DNA of 64,000 bases from Alphaproteobacteria bacterium (GTDB lineage: Bacteria > Pseudomonadota > Alphaproteobacteria > Sphingomonadales > Sphingomonadaceae), in the NCBI GenBank assembly GCA_030424845.1, contig JAUHWC010000001.1, forward strand, positions 558,001 to 622,000, in the 5' to 3' direction. This document shows positions 26,411 through 35,932 of this stretch, in pieces. Under the pieces are notes generated by a model. The model was not told the DNA's origin and made no database searches. It was given only the letters and a program-made list of their open reading frames with translations. Numbering within the stretch: the first letter of the stretch is position 1; the number at the start of each line of letters is the position of its first letter. Both the position numbers and the translations under genes were made by a program.

Positions 26411-29400
26411 CTAGAACAGCTTGCGGAACTCGATCTCGAAGCTGCGGCCGACCGGATCGATCAGGAAAGGCTGGTAGCGGATCGGTACCGCTCCCGTGCT
26501 GTCCGTCACTTTCTGGCGGGTGTCGAAGATGTTGTCGATCGCGATCCCGATGCGTGACCCGTCAAGGAAGGGGATCGCCTCCACCAGCTTCTCGCGCTGG
26601 CCAAGATCGGCAAAGGCGCGCACATCCAAGGTGGCGTAATCGCCGAAATCGAGGTCGGTGCTGCCAGGCTGTCCGGTGCCCGCAAGGGTGGAGGAACCGG
26701 TGTAGTTGCCGCTCCAGATCATGCCGAAACCGTTGTAGAAGGTGCCCACGCGCAGGTTGGCCGAATGGCGGGGCTGGTTGCCGTCCCCATCCAGCAGGTC
26801 AAGGATCGGCACGCCGGGCGCGATCAGCACCTCGTTCTCCAGTTCCAGCGTGTATTGCAGGTTCACGAACCAGCGGCCGCCTGGACCACCGCGGCCACCG
26901 CCGAAGGGCAAACGCATGCCCGGGCCACCGCCGCCACCGGCACCTTGCGGCGGGCCACCGGCTCCTGCGCCGGAAGGCGGGCCACCAAATCCGCCCGACG
27001 GCGGTCCGCCTGCAAACTGCGGGCCGTCACCGCTGCAGAAGCGTTCCTTCAATTGCGCAACGCGTTCCGGATCGATCTCGCCATTCTCATTGGTCAGGCG
27101 AGAGAGCATTTGCGGCGGGATCGACAGGCCGTCGGCTCCCGGATCTTCTCCGCGCGCCTGCACCTGGGCGGTAAGGGTCAGTCGGCGCACCAGTTCCGCC
27201 ACCTCAAGTGAACAGAAGCTGGTCCGCATCTGCTGGAACATCTGCGGATTGAAGCCGCCACCGGCACCGAAGCCCTGTCCGGGTCCAGCAGCGCCGGCAG
27301 CACCAGCAGCAGGGCCACCTTCGGCGCACAGCCTCTCGCGCAAGGTGGCGAATTCGGCCTCATCGATGACGCCGTCTTCCCCGGCGATACCGCGCAGCAA
27401 CTGCGGCGGGAGGTCGATCGGCTGCCCGTCCTCGCCCAGTGGAGCAGGCTCCCCGGCATTGGCGGCGGCAATCACGCGGTTGAACTGGGTGCGCAACGCC
27501 TGCGCATCCGCTTCGCAGAAGGTCGCACGCATCCGGGCAAGCCGCTCCGGATCAGGGCCACCGGCAGGCGCCGCGCCCTGTCCACTCGCCTGTCCGCCAC
27601 CCAACGGGCCGCCGGCGAAACTCGCGGGCGCGCCAGTGGGACTTGGTCCGGCCGCATTGCCGCCACCACCGCGGGAGCCGCGTGCATCCTCACCATCGGC
27701 ATCGCCCTCGCTGATGCGACCGGAAATGTTCAGGCCGAACTGCAACCGCTCCTGGCTGGTGGAGGCATAGGTGATCGGGCGCTGGTCCAGCTGCACCAGC
27801 GTGCCGGCGGCATCGCGCGTCACGCGATCAGGGAAAGCGGCCTCGATCGCGGGCGTCAGCGCCGGGAAGCTGGCCGCGACATCGGTGGACGAGTTGCGGA
27901 AATAATCCGCCGAGATCCGCGCATCATCAAGAAACGGCAGTTCCCACTGGACACCGAACTTCCAGTCGCTCTGGTTCTGGCGCGGCAGGGCCGCATTGCC
28001 GCCCGAAATCACCGTGGCCAGCACCGTCTCGTTGTTCGTCAGGTCGAAGACCGGCACGTTGAAGGTGGCGATTTCCGGGCTGCCGAGCTGGCTCAGCGAA
28101 GGTGCATCATCCCGGTTGATGTAGGTGACGTTGAAGGTGAGGCGCTCTGTCACACCCCAGGTCAGACCGGCATTCCAGTCATACAGCGTGCCGAAATCGG
28201 AAAGGTGGTCGATACCGCCGCTGAAATTGAGGCTGATCTCGCCGATCGCCTCGCCCAGGCCGCCATCCCGGCTGGTCAGCGGCACGCCGAGGTTGAGGCC
28301 GGAAATCAGGCGCCCGCGCGACAGCTGGGTTTCGATACCCGGATTGCGCGTGTCCATGCTCTCGATGCGGTTCCAGCGATAGCCGGTGCGCAGGGTGAGC
28401 GTGACATCGCCGGCAGGCAGGTAGACCGGCATGGTATTGGCCGTGACCAGCGCATTGGTGGTGTAGGTCTTGGTCAGCGCTTCCTCGGACCCGGCCGGCG
28501 CAAATGTGCCAAGGTCGGCATCAAGTGCCAGCGTGCCTGCGGCCGCTGCGGCCACGAGGCCGGACGTATCGAGGTTCTGCTGCGTGAAGCTGCGCGTCTT
28601 CGACAGCGTCCCGTCGATCGTGCCGGTCACGTCCCACTCGCCAAGGCCGAGGCTGATCGTGGAGGCAGTCGACCAGTTCTGGCTGCGGCTGTCGAATGTC
28701 AGCGGATCGCCTTCATTGAAGCTGCGCAGCGCGGTGTTGCCCACGGGATCGGTCAGGAGGACAGTGTCGAGGCCCTGCAGGCTGCGGCTGTCATCGCGCT
28801 CGTAGGTGGCGTTGAGCGAGAGCGAATTGCCCGGTCCGAGCGTGGTTGACCAGTTGACCGTGCCCTCCAGACCTGCCGTGTCGCTGCGCAGGCTGCGGTA
28901 TCGGGCAGGATCGGGATCGGTCGGATAGGTCGGGATGGTGGTCTGGACAACGCCGCGTTCCGCCTCGGTCAGGAGGCTGGAATTGTCCCATTCGAGGTTG
29001 ACGTTGAGGCGCGACGGTCCATCGATCCTGAGGTAAGTTGCCTCTACCTCCTGGGTGGAGAAGCCGCCGCGGAAGGGCTGGCCGTATTCCAGCTCGACCT
29101 CGCGACTGGAGAAATTGTCCTTGAGGATGATGTTGACCACGCGCTGGTCTTGCGAATAGCCATATTGCAGCGCCACTTCCTCGGGAAAGACCTCTAATTT
29201 TTCAATGGCTTCGGGCGGATAGCTGCGAAGCTCTCGCGGAGAGGAGATGCGCACTCCGTTGACCAGCAGGATGGGGAAACCGCCCCCGCCCCGCCCGCGC
29301 GCGCTGGAAACCTGCGGGCCCAGCTGTTGCAACAGTTCGGCGATGGAGCCTGCGCCATAGGCGGCAATATCGCCTTCATCCAGTTCAAGGATCGGCGGCT

Positions 29401-29605
29401 GCGGTGCCTCCACCTGGCCTGCAAGACGTGCGCCCAGCACCAGGATGGTATCGGGATCATAGCCGTCTTCCTCTCCCTGCAGGTCGCTGGCCTGGGCAAT
29501 GATATCGCCGGGCGCAGCATCGCCCTGCGCCTGGGCGGTCGCAAAAGGCACGAAGGAGAGGGATAGCGCGAGGGCGGGCAGGCTCGCAGAACTGAAGAGT
29601 CGCAA
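26411..29605 (-). CDS. TonB-dependent receptor-like outer membrane protein with Cys/EF-hand-like insert
   Basis: A 1064-residue TonB-dependent-receptor-like protein: signal peptide to about residue 27, a plug-like region (SIAELLQQLG, GFPILLVNGVRI, residues about 80-160), and a beta-barrel to the C-terminal FEIEFRKLF. The barrel is interrupted at about residues 632-910 by a Gly/Pro/Ala-rich insert holding two repeats of about 78 residues. Each repeat has an MRxxFC helix, an LPPQ/IPPQxLxR segment, an EF-hand-like GxIDxxxx loop and an (L)RE/KRLC-type end. The only four Cys residues (697, 760, 798, 857) are in these repeats. The substrate is unknown; no Fur box was seen upstream. Confidence 0.83.
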   Translation of the reverse strand: MRLFSSASLPALALSLSFVPFATAQAQGDAAPGDIIAQASDLQGEEDGYDPDTILVLGARLAGQVEAPQPPILELDEGDIAAYGAGSIAELLQQLGPQVSSARGRGGGGFPILLVNGVRISSPRELRSYPPEAIEKLEVFPEEVALQYGYSQDQRVVNIILKDNFSSREVELEYGQPFRGGFSTQEVEATYLRIDGPSRLNVNLEWDNSSLLTEAERGVVQTTIPTYPTDPDPARYRSLRSDTAGLEGTVNWSTTLGPGNSLSLNATYERDDSRSLQGLDTVLLTDPVGNTALRSFNEGDPLTFDSRSQNWSTASTISLGLGEWDVTGTIDGTLSKTRSFTQQNLDTSGLVAAAAAGTLALDADLGTFAPAGSEEALTKTYTTNALVTANTMPVYLPAGDVTLTLRTGYRWNRIESMDTRNPGIETQLSRGRLISGLNLGVPLTSRDGGLGEAIGEISLNFSGGIDHLSDFGTLYDWNAGLTWGVTERLTFNVTYINRDDAPSLSQLGSPEIATFNVPVFDLTNNETVLATVISGGNAALPRQNQSDWKFGVQWELPFLDDARISADYFRNSSTDVAASFPALTPAIEAAFPDRVTRDAAGTLVQLDQRPITYASTSQERLQFGLNISGRISEGDADGEDARGSRGGGGNAAGPSPTGAPASFAGGPLGGGQASGQGAAPAGGPDPERLARMRATFCEADAQALRTQFNRVIAAANAGEPAPLGEDGQPIDLPPQLLRGIAGEDGVIDEAEFATLRERLCAEGGPAAGAAGAAGPGQGFGAGGGFNPQMFQQMRTSFCSLEVAELVRRLTLTAQVQARGEDPGADGLSIPPQMLSRLTNENGEIDPERVAQLKERFCSGDGPQFAGGPPSGGFGGPPSGAGAGGPPQGAGGGGGPGMRLPFGGGRGGPGGRWFVNLQYTLELENEVLIAPGVPILDLLDGDGNQPRHSANLRVGTFYNGFGMIWSGNYTGSSTLAGTGQPGSTDLDFGDYATLDVRAFADLGQREKLVEAIPFLDGSRIGIAIDNIFDTRQKVTDSTGAVPIRYQPFLIDPVGRSFEIEFRKLF

Positions 29606-29830
29606 ATTTCACTCCACATCAAGTACTTCATCTGCCCCGCCGCGCATATGTGCCGCAGCGCACAAACACACAAGCCGCATAGGGTAATAAAATGTCGCAA
29701 ATGTATCGCGGCTGACCCGTATGGTTGCCCAGGGCAATATCCGCCCAATGTCTGCCAAGACTTCCCTTTTGGCCCTGCCAAGGCTATTGGGCGCCGCCAT
29801 GACAGAAATTGAAAACGGAATGCAGGCTTA

Positions 29831-30079
29831 ATGGCTAAGGAAGAACTCCTCGAAATGCGCGGCAAGGTGGTGGAACTGCTGCCGAACGCGATGTTCCGGG
29901 TTGAGCTTGAGAATGGCCACGAAGTGCTGGGCCACACCGCCGGCCGCATGCGCAAGAACCGCATCCGCGTACTGGTTGGTGACGAGGTGCTGTGCGAACT
30001 CACGCCCTATGACCTGACCAAGGCACGCATCACCTATCGCTTCATGCCGGGTCGCGGCGGTCCCGGTCCGCAGTCCTGA
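29831..30079 (+). CDS. infA: Translation initiation factor IF-1
   Basis: IF-1, an 82-residue OB-fold factor that binds the A site of the 30S subunit during initiation. The sequence [19 protein letters not shown], then [25 protein letters not shown] and [21 protein letters not shown], matches the family closely. The C-terminal extension [13 protein letters not shown] is about ten residues longer than E. coli IF-1. It is followed 14 bases later by maf, then an RNase gene and yacG, a run found in many alphaproteobacteria. Confidence 0.95.
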   Translation: MAKEELLEMRGKVVELLPNAMFRVELENGHEVLGHTAGRMRKNRIRVLVGDEVLCELTPYDLTKARITYRFMPGRGGPGPQS

Positions 30080-30093
30080 GCGATAGTGCGGGC

Positions 30094-30669
30094 ATGGCCC
30101 CGCCCCATCTCATCCTTGCATCGGCCAGCCCGCGGCGGCGCGAACTGATCGCGCGGCTGGGGATCGAAGCCGATGCCATATCCCCCGCCGATATCGACGA
30201 GACTCCGCTTAAAGGTGAACTGCCCCGCGCCTATGCCCTGCGCATGGCCCGCGAGAAGGCCGCGGCTGCTGCATCAGCGCAAGGTCACGTTCTGGCCGGC
30301 GATACCGTGGTCGCCTGCGGAAGGCGCATCCTGCCCAAGGCCGAGGACGAGGCGACCGCCCGCCAATGCCTTGCGCTGTTGTCCGGCCGCCGCCACCGCG
30401 TCCTGTCCGCCATTGCCCTGCTCTCGCCCGATGGCACCCTGCGCGAACGCTTGAGCGAGACAGCCGTCCGCTTCAAGCGCCTCTCTCAGGAGGAGATCGA
30501 TGCCTACATCGCCAGCGGCGAATGGCACGGCAAGGCAGGCGGCTATGCCATCCAGGGGCGCGCCGAAGGGTTGATCGCATGGATCCAGGGCAGCCATTCC
30601 GGCGTCGTCGGCCTGCCGCTGTTCGAAACCCGCGCCTTGTTGAAGTCTGCGGGGTTCCCCATTGGCTGA
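30094..30669 (+). CDS. Maf-like nucleotide pyrophosphatase
   Basis: A 191-residue Maf family protein, which hydrolyses non-canonical or methylated nucleoside triphosphates. The N-terminal LILASASPRRRELI with the SxxR pattern, LAGDTVVACGRRILPKAED and HGKAGGYAIQGRAEGLIAWIQGSHSGVVGLPL are all conserved blocks. Substrate specificity (dTTP/UTP versus 7-methyl-GTP type) cannot be settled by eye. The stop overlaps the next gene's TTG start by eight bases. Confidence 0.9.
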   Translation: MAPPHLILASASPRRRELIARLGIEADAISPADIDETPLKGELPRAYALRMAREKAAAAASAQGHVLAGDTVVACGRRILPKAEDEATARQCLALLSGRRHRVLSAIALLSPDGTLRERLSETAVRFKRLSQEEIDAYIASGEWHGKAGGYAIQGRAEGLIAWIQGSHSGVVGLPLFETRALLKSAGFPIG

Positions 30670-31621
30670 GTGGCTCGTTGAAGAAGGCATCGGCGAGGAA
30701 CGCGCGCTGCTTGTCGAAAACGGCCACGTCATTGCCGCCAAGATGCGCTGGCCCGCCATCCTTAAGGCGGGCGCGGTCGTCGAGGGTGTGCTGGCCTCTC
30801 GCCCCCGCGGGCGTTTTCGCGGGAGGGCGCGCTTCGCAGACGGGTCGGAAGCGCAGGTGGACCGCCTGCCCGCCGATGCCAGCGAAGGCGCGACCATGCG
30901 TTTCGAGGTCGTGCGTGCCGCCATCAGCGAAGGCCGCCGCCAGAAATATGCGCAGGTCCGCCCCAGCGATGCGCCGCTGCGCCCTGCCCCGACCCTTGCC
31001 GAAAAGCTGGATGCCCGCGTGGTCCATCGCTTTCCTGAAGGCTTGTGGGAGGACATCCTGCACCAGGCATGGGCAGGCGTGGTGCCGTTCGATGTCGGCG
31101 TGCTGCACTTCAGCCCGACGCCCGCCATGTTGCTGGTGGACCTCGACGGTTTCGACCTGCCGCTCACGGTTTCGCTCCACGCTGTCCCCGTGCTGGCCTC
31201 CGTGATCCGGCGATTCGACCTTGGCGGCATGATCGGCGTGGATTTTCCCACGATCGAATCAAAGGCCGACCGCAAGCTGGTGGATCAAGCTCTGGCGGAG
31301 GCACTGGCCGACTGGGACCATGAGCGCACGGCCATGAACGGCTTCGGCTTCGTGCAGATCGTTGCCCGGCTGGAAGGGCCGTCGATCCTGCATCGCCTGC
31401 ACCATCACCGGGCCGCCGCCGCTGCGCGAATGCTGCTGCGCCGCGCCGAGCGGGTCGAGGGTGGCACCGTGGTGGAGATGTTCGCCCATCCGGCCGTGAT
31501 CGCCTGCCTGAAGCACGATTGGCTGATGCAGCTCAACCGCCGTTTGGGACGCGCCGTGGTGGTTACGGAAGATGCCACCCTTGCACTCGAGTCCGGCTTC
31601 GCGCAGGCAGTGTCGTCATGA
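30662..31621 (+). CDS. RNase E/G-like ribonuclease
   Basis: A 319-residue member of the RNase E/G family, the kind usually found next to maf in alphaproteobacteria. Conserved catalytic blocks are AMLLVDLDGFDLPL and GGMIGVDFPTIESKADRK, which align with the two Asp-bearing strands of RNase E, and NGFGFVQIVARLEGPSILHRL with the following helix. The N-terminal part corresponds to a reduced S1-like domain. It starts at TTG 30662, overlapping maf. The protein is smaller than E. coli RNase G (489 residues). Role in RNA processing is inferred from the family. Confidence 0.83.
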   Translation: MAEWLVEEGIGEERALLVENGHVIAAKMRWPAILKAGAVVEGVLASRPRGRFRGRARFADGSEAQVDRLPADASEGATMRFEVVRAAISEGRRQKYAQVRPSDAPLRPAPTLAEKLDARVVHRFPEGLWEDILHQAWAGVVPFDVGVLHFSPTPAMLLVDLDGFDLPLTVSLHAVPVLASVIRRFDLGGMIGVDFPTIESKADRKLVDQALAEALADWDHERTAMNGFGFVQIVARLEGPSILHRLHHHRAAAAARMLLRRAERVEGGTVVEMFAHPAVIACLKHDWLMQLNRRLGRAVVVTEDATLALESGFAQAVSS

Positions 31622-31785
31622 GCATGACGAAGAAATGCCCCATCTGCAGGAAGCCGCGCGTGGAGGAATTCGCGCCCTTCTGTTCCAGCCGCTGCAAGGA
31701 TCGCGACCTCGCCCGCTGGTTCAACGACGACTATGCCGTGCCGGGCGATCCGGTGAATCCTGAAGATATTGGCAAGGAAGACTAG
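31618..31785 (+). CDS. yacG: DNA gyrase inhibitor YacG-like zinc-finger protein
   Basis: A 55-residue zinc-binding protein: CPIC and CSSRC provide the four Cys ligands, then RDLARWFNDDYAVPG follows as in YacG. YacG binds DNA gyrase and inhibits it. The ATG overlaps the stop of the preceding RNase gene. The start at 31618 gives a length typical of the family. Confidence 0.9.
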   Translation: MSMTKKCPICRKPRVEEFAPFCSSRCKDRDLARWFNDDYAVPGDPVNPEDIGKED

Positions 31786-31875
31786 AAAACCCCCTTGCCA
31801 AGCGGTTCATGCTTCGCCATAGGGCCGCTTCCAACCGCTCGCCGGTCCCGTCAAAAGGATCGTCGCCGCAGCGAA

Positions 31876-31950
31876 GCCCGGGTAGCTCAGTGGTAGAGCA
31901 GACGATTGAAAATCGTCGTGTCGGTGGTTCGACTCCGCCCCTGGGCACCA
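31876..31950 (+). tRNA. tRNA-Phe (anticodon GAA)
   Basis: A 75-nt gene including the CCA end. Acceptor arms GCCCGGG and CCTGGGC pair (one G-T), the D-arm is GCTC...GAGC, the anticodon stem GACGA...TCGTC encloses TTGAAAA with anticodon GAA, and the T-arm is GGTGG TTCGACT CCGCC. No integrated element is visible next to it. Confidence 0.97.
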
Positions 31951-31969
31951 CTGCCTTTCAGTCCCGGCG

Positions 31970-32161
31970 CTACTCGCCTTCAGGCGGCTGCCCCGGAATC
32001 TCGCCATTGGGATCGGTGGCCACCAGCTGCGCAACCTGTTCGTAAACGGCAGCGTTCTGTTCCATCTGTTCCTTCACGCCGGGGTTCTGCGAACCTACGT
32101 CACGGAAGAAGCTGGCTGCATCGGCGAGGAGCTTGGCGCCCAGTTCGGAATTGGTCGGCAT
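31970..32161 (-). CDS. Small helical protein of unknown function
   Basis: A 63-residue, mostly helical acidic protein (PTNSELGAKLLADAASFF..., cited in part) with a Pro/Gly-rich C-terminus. I do not recognise the family. ATG 32161 has GGAG eight bases upstream; an upstream in-frame ATG at 32176 overlaps that site. It has no close operon partner: the symporter gene upstream ends 163 bases away, and tRNA-Phe is convergent. Confidence 0.55.
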   Translation of the reverse strand: MPTNSELGAKLLADAASFFRDVGSQNPGVKEQMEQNAAVYEQVAQLVATDPNGEIPGQPPEGE

Positions 32162-32324
32162 GGTGGATATCTCCATTCAGGTGACATGCGCGAGCGTGAC
32201 CCGTCCCTGCGAAAATGCAGGTCGGACCGGCCGGATTGCCGCTCTGGTCGAAAGGCTCGCGCGATAGTTGATGCCCCCAACCTAGTGGCTTGAGCCTCTC
32301 CCACAACCGCTAATCCGGGATTTT

Positions 32325-34097
32325 TCAATGCATGTGCGGCGTTTCCGCGCCCTTTGGCACGCGAATGCTGGCGACAAGGCGGCGCACGTCAGGCGGCGTG
32401 GGCGCCGTCAACTTCGCCACGGTGATGGCGACGGCAAAGTTGATCACCATGCCAATGACGCCGATCCCCTCTGGCGAGATGCCGAACAGCCAGTTCGCCG
32501 CGACATTGCTTTCAGGGGCCCAGAGCTTGAAGATGGCGATGTAGAGGAAGGTGAACCCCAGACCGCTGACCATGCCGGCAATCGCGCCCTCGCGGTTCAT
32601 CCACTTGGTGAAGATGCCGAGGAAGATAGCCGGGAACAGGCTTGCCGCGGCAAGGCCGAAGGCGAAGGCCACCACTTCTGCCACCCAGCCCGGCGGATAG
32701 ATTCCCAGATAGCCTGCCACCAGGATCGCCACCGAGGCGGCAATGCGTGCCGCCAGCAACTCGCCTTTCTCGGATATATCCGGGCGGAAGGTGCGCTTCA
32801 GCAGGTCGTGGCTCACCCCGGCGGATATCACCAGCAACAGGCCCGCCGCCGTGGATAGCGCCGCCGCCAGCCCGCCAGCCGCGACCAGCGCGATCACCCA
32901 GCCGGGCAACTGCGCGATTTCGGGGTTGGCGAGCACCATGATGTCGCGGTCGACATAGACCTCGTTCTCGCCCGGCGGCGTGGCGTTCTTGGTCAGCCTT
33001 TCGCCAGACGGGCCACGCTCTTCGAGGTAGACCGGCGCACCGACGATCGCATCGCCGCTGCGGTACTGCATGACCCCGTCACCATTCCTGTCGCGGAATG
33101 CGATCAGGTCATTGTCTTCCCAGTTGGTGAACCATTCCGGGGCTTCGGCATAAGGCGTCTCGTTCACCGTATCGATGAAGTTCAGGCGGGCAAACGCGCC
33201 AACCGCAGGCGCGGTGGAGTAGAGCAGCGCGATGAAGATGAGCGCCCAGCCCGCGCTGCGGCGTGCATCACTCGCCTTCGGCACGGTGAAGAAGCGCACG
33301 ATCACATGCGGCAGGCCCGCCGTGCCGATCATCAGTGCGGCGGTGATGCAGAACACGTCGATGGTCGACTTGCTGCCATCGGTATAGGCACCAAAGCCCA
33401 TGTCCTGCAGCACGAGGTCGAGCTTTTGCAGCACATACATGCCGCTGCCGTCATTCACCTCGCTGCCCAGCCCCAGCGCGGGGACCGGGTTGCCGGTGAT
33501 CATGAAGCTGATGAAGAAGGCAGGCACCAGGTAGGCAAAGATCAGCACGCAATATTGGGCCACCTGCGTGTAGGTGATGCCCTTCATCCCGCCCATCACG
33601 GCATAGACGAAGACAATCCCCATGCCGATGATCACGCCCAGCGTCACATCGACATCGAGGAAGCGCGAGAAGACGATCCCCACACCGCGCATCTGGCCCG
33701 CGATATAGGTGAAGCTGATGAAGATCAGGCAGATCACCGCAACCACCCGCGCGGCCCTGGAATAATATCGCGCGCCGATGAAATCGGGCACGGTGAATTC
33801 GCCGAACTTGCGCAGATACGGCGCCAGCAGCAGCGCCAGCATCACGTATCCCCCGGTCCAGCCCATCAGGTAGACGCTGCCGTCATAGCCCGAAAAGGCG
33901 ATGATCCCGGCCATGGAGATGAAGCTCGCCGCGCTCATCCAGTCTGCCGCGGTGGCCATGCCGTTGACCACCGGGTTCACCCCGCCCCCGGCCACGTAGA
34001 AATCGGAGGTGGAAGCCGCCCGGCTCCAGATCGCGATCCCGATGTAGAGCGCGAAGCTGAGGCCGACGAAGATGTAGATCAGGGTTTGCGTGTCCAT
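32325..34097 (-). CDS. Sodium/solute symporter large subunit (VC_2705-type)
   Basis: A 590-residue sodium:solute symporter (SSS family) with about 13 membrane helices. N-terminal STSDFYVAGGGVNPVVNGMA and AADWMSAASFISMAGI form the SSS sodium-site region; PHVIVRFFTVP and AALSTAAGLLLVISAG are conserved later. The family partner, a small DUF4212 membrane subunit, lies nine bases upstream. Between helices there is a soluble segment (33066-33092) with an EF-hand-like DRNGDGVMQY. Substrate is probably acetate or another small carboxylate, from related members. Confidence 0.88.
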   Translation of the reverse strand: MDTQTLIYIFVGLSFALYIGIAIWSRAASTSDFYVAGGGVNPVVNGMATAADWMSAASFISMAGIIAFSGYDGSVYLMGWTGGYVMLALLLAPYLRKFGEFTVPDFIGARYYSRAARVVAVICLIFISFTYIAGQMRGVGIVFSRFLDVDVTLGVIIGMGIVFVYAVMGGMKGITYTQVAQYCVLIFAYLVPAFFISFMITGNPVPALGLGSEVNDGSGMYVLQKLDLVLQDMGFGAYTDGSKSTIDVFCITAALMIGTAGLPHVIVRFFTVPKASDARRSAGWALIFIALLYSTAPAVGAFARLNFIDTVNETPYAEAPEWFTNWEDNDLIAFRDRNGDGVMQYRSGDAIVGAPVYLEERGPSGERLTKNATPPGENEVYVDRDIMVLANPEIAQLPGWVIALVAAGGLAAALSTAAGLLLVISAGVSHDLLKRTFRPDISEKGELLAARIAASVAILVAGYLGIYPPGWVAEVVAFAFGLAAASLFPAIFLGIFTKWMNREGAIAGMVSGLGFTFLYIAIFKLWAPESNVAANWLFGISPEGIGVIGMVINFAVAITVAKLTAPTPPDVRRLVASIRVPKGAETPHMH

Positions 34098-34106
34098 GGC
34101 CTGCGC

Positions 34107-34415
<309 letters not shown>

Positions 34416-34570
34416 TCGATCCCTGACGGGTGCAGCGCGGAACCGCCGGCGGCCCACAGCATTGTGGCTACGGACCAAGGCTGCGCTTCCCATCCCCTCC
34501 CATTGTGTTCTAGGCATGGAGTGTAACGAAGCCATCCGGCCCGACAAGACGCAAAACAGGAAACCTACAA

Positions 34571-35173
34571 ATGGCCCGTATTCTCGTTCTTTACTACTCT
34601 TCCTACGGTCACAACTCGCAGATGGCGGAAGCCGTCGCGGCAGGCGTGCGCGAGGCCGGCCACGAGGCCGATATCCGCTGCGTCCCGGAAACGGCACCGG
34701 AAGAAATCGTCAAGAACTTCGGCTTCTCGGTCAATGAGGACCATGCGGTGATCGAAAGCCCCGATGCCGTGGCCGCCTATGACGGCGTGGTGCTGGGTGC
34801 ACCCACGCGTTTTGGCCGCATGCCCAGCCAGATGGCTGCCTTCCTAGACACCTGCGGCGGCCTGTGGGCATCTGGCGCGATGATCGGCAAGGTCGGCGCC
34901 GCCTTTTCCTCCAGCAATTCGCAGCATGGCGGCACCGTGCCCACGCTGTTCGACCTGATCACCAACATGCTGCATTTCGGCATGACCATCGTCGGCCTCG
35001 ACTATGGTTTCTCGGGCCAGAACGGCATTGAAGAGGTCAAGGGCGGCAGCCCCTATGGCGCCACCACCATCGCCGGACCGGACGGCAGCCGCCAGCCGAG
35101 CAAGGATGAACTCGACGGCGCGAAATACCTTGGCGCACGCGTAGCCAACACCGCCGCCAAGCTGGGCGGCTGA
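34571..35173 (+). CDS. wrbA: NAD(P)H:quinone oxidoreductase WrbA
   Basis: WrbA, a flavodoxin-like FMN protein that reduces quinones by two electrons. The 200-residue sequence starts [21 protein letters not shown] and contains the [13 protein letters not shown] block, [11 protein letters not shown] and the [18 protein letters not shown] region, all typical of WrbA. Residues for FMN phosphate binding (SSYGHN) are present. The AACAGG-type ribosome-binding site is weak. It lies upstream of the FkbM gene. Confidence 0.93.
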   Translation: MARILVLYYSSYGHNSQMAEAVAAGVREAGHEADIRCVPETAPEEIVKNFGFSVNEDHAVIESPDAVAAYDGVVLGAPTRFGRMPSQMAAFLDTCGGLWASGAMIGKVGAAFSSSNSQHGGTVPTLFDLITNMLHFGMTIVGLDYGFSGQNGIEEVKGGSPYGATTIAGPDGSRQPSKDELDGAKYLGARVANTAAKLGG

Positions 35174-35212
35174 TCGCAGAGCCAGTCAAAGCGCGCCGCC
35201 GGAGAAGTGCCG

Positions 35213-35932
35213 ATGAGCCTGTTCGACAGATTGCCCGCACGTCTGCGGCGGCCCGCGCAACTGGAGTGGCGCAAGCTGCGCTCCGGCGGCTATTTCGCCC
35301 TCAACGACCTCGACCGCAAGCTGGAGAAATATCTCGACAAGCGGGACGGGTTCTTTGTCGAACTGGGCGCGAATGACGGGCAGACCCAGTCCAACACGCT
35401 CTACTTCGAATTGAAGAAGGGTTGGCGCGGCGTGCTGATCGAACCGATCCCGCACCGCTTCGTGGAATGCCTGCGCCTGCGCGGTGAAAGAAGCGCGGTG
35501 TTCTGCGCGGCTTGTGTGCCCCTCGATTATGCCGAGCCGTGGGTCCCCATGCGCTATGCGGACCTGATGACCACCTCGGACACGCTGACCACCTTGCGCG
35601 ACCAGGGTGAGCACATGACAAAGGCGGCAGGCCATTTCGACAGCGCCGAAAGCTATGAATTCGCAGCCAGGGCGCGCACCATCACCGCGATCCTGGACGA
35701 AGCGCAGGCACCAGCCGAGATCGACCTGCTGTCGCTTGACGTGGAAGGGGCGGAACTGTCCGTGCTTCAAGGCCTCGACACGCAGAAATACAGCTTCCGC
35801 TGCATGCTGATCGAAACGGCGGATATCGCCGCTGTGGAAGCCGCGCTGCCCGGTTACCATGTGATCGACACCTTCAGCGCCCACGATTACCTGCTGGCAC
35901 CCGACACTGCCGCGCGGGAGAGCCTAGGATGA
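35213..35932 (+). CDS. FkbM family methyltransferase
   Basis: A 239-residue S-adenosylmethionine-dependent methyltransferase. Motif I is GFFVELGANDGQTQSNT, followed by the acidic end GVLIEPIP; IDLLSLDVEGAELSVLQGL is the FkbM signature. FkbM-type enzymes methylate hydroxyl groups of sugars or polyketides. The ATG at 35213 has GGAG nine bases upstream; a GTG at 35207 is the alternative. Its stop overlaps the next gene's start (ATGA), so it is translationally coupled to the FNT transporter gene. The acceptor substrate is unknown. Confidence 0.85.
   Translation: MSLFDRLPARLRRPAQLEWRKLRSGGYFALNDLDRKLEKYLDKRDGFFVELGANDGQTQSNTLYFELKKGWRGVLIEPIPHRFVECLRLRGERSAVFCAACVPLDYAEPWVPMRYADLMTTSDTLTTLRDQGEHMTKAAGHFDSAESYEFAARARTITAILDEAQAPAEIDLLSLDVEGAELSVLQGLDTQKYSFRCMLIETADIAAVEAALPGYHVIDTFSAHDYLLAPDTAARESLG

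Noticed and set aside
31815-31855. Short AAGCGG/CCGCTT inverted repeat after yacG
   Set aside because: Only six base pairs, long loop and no T-run; not convincing as a terminator.
31786-31950. Possible integration site or island next to tRNA-Phe
   Set aside because: No duplicated tRNA end, integrase or change in gene style nearby.
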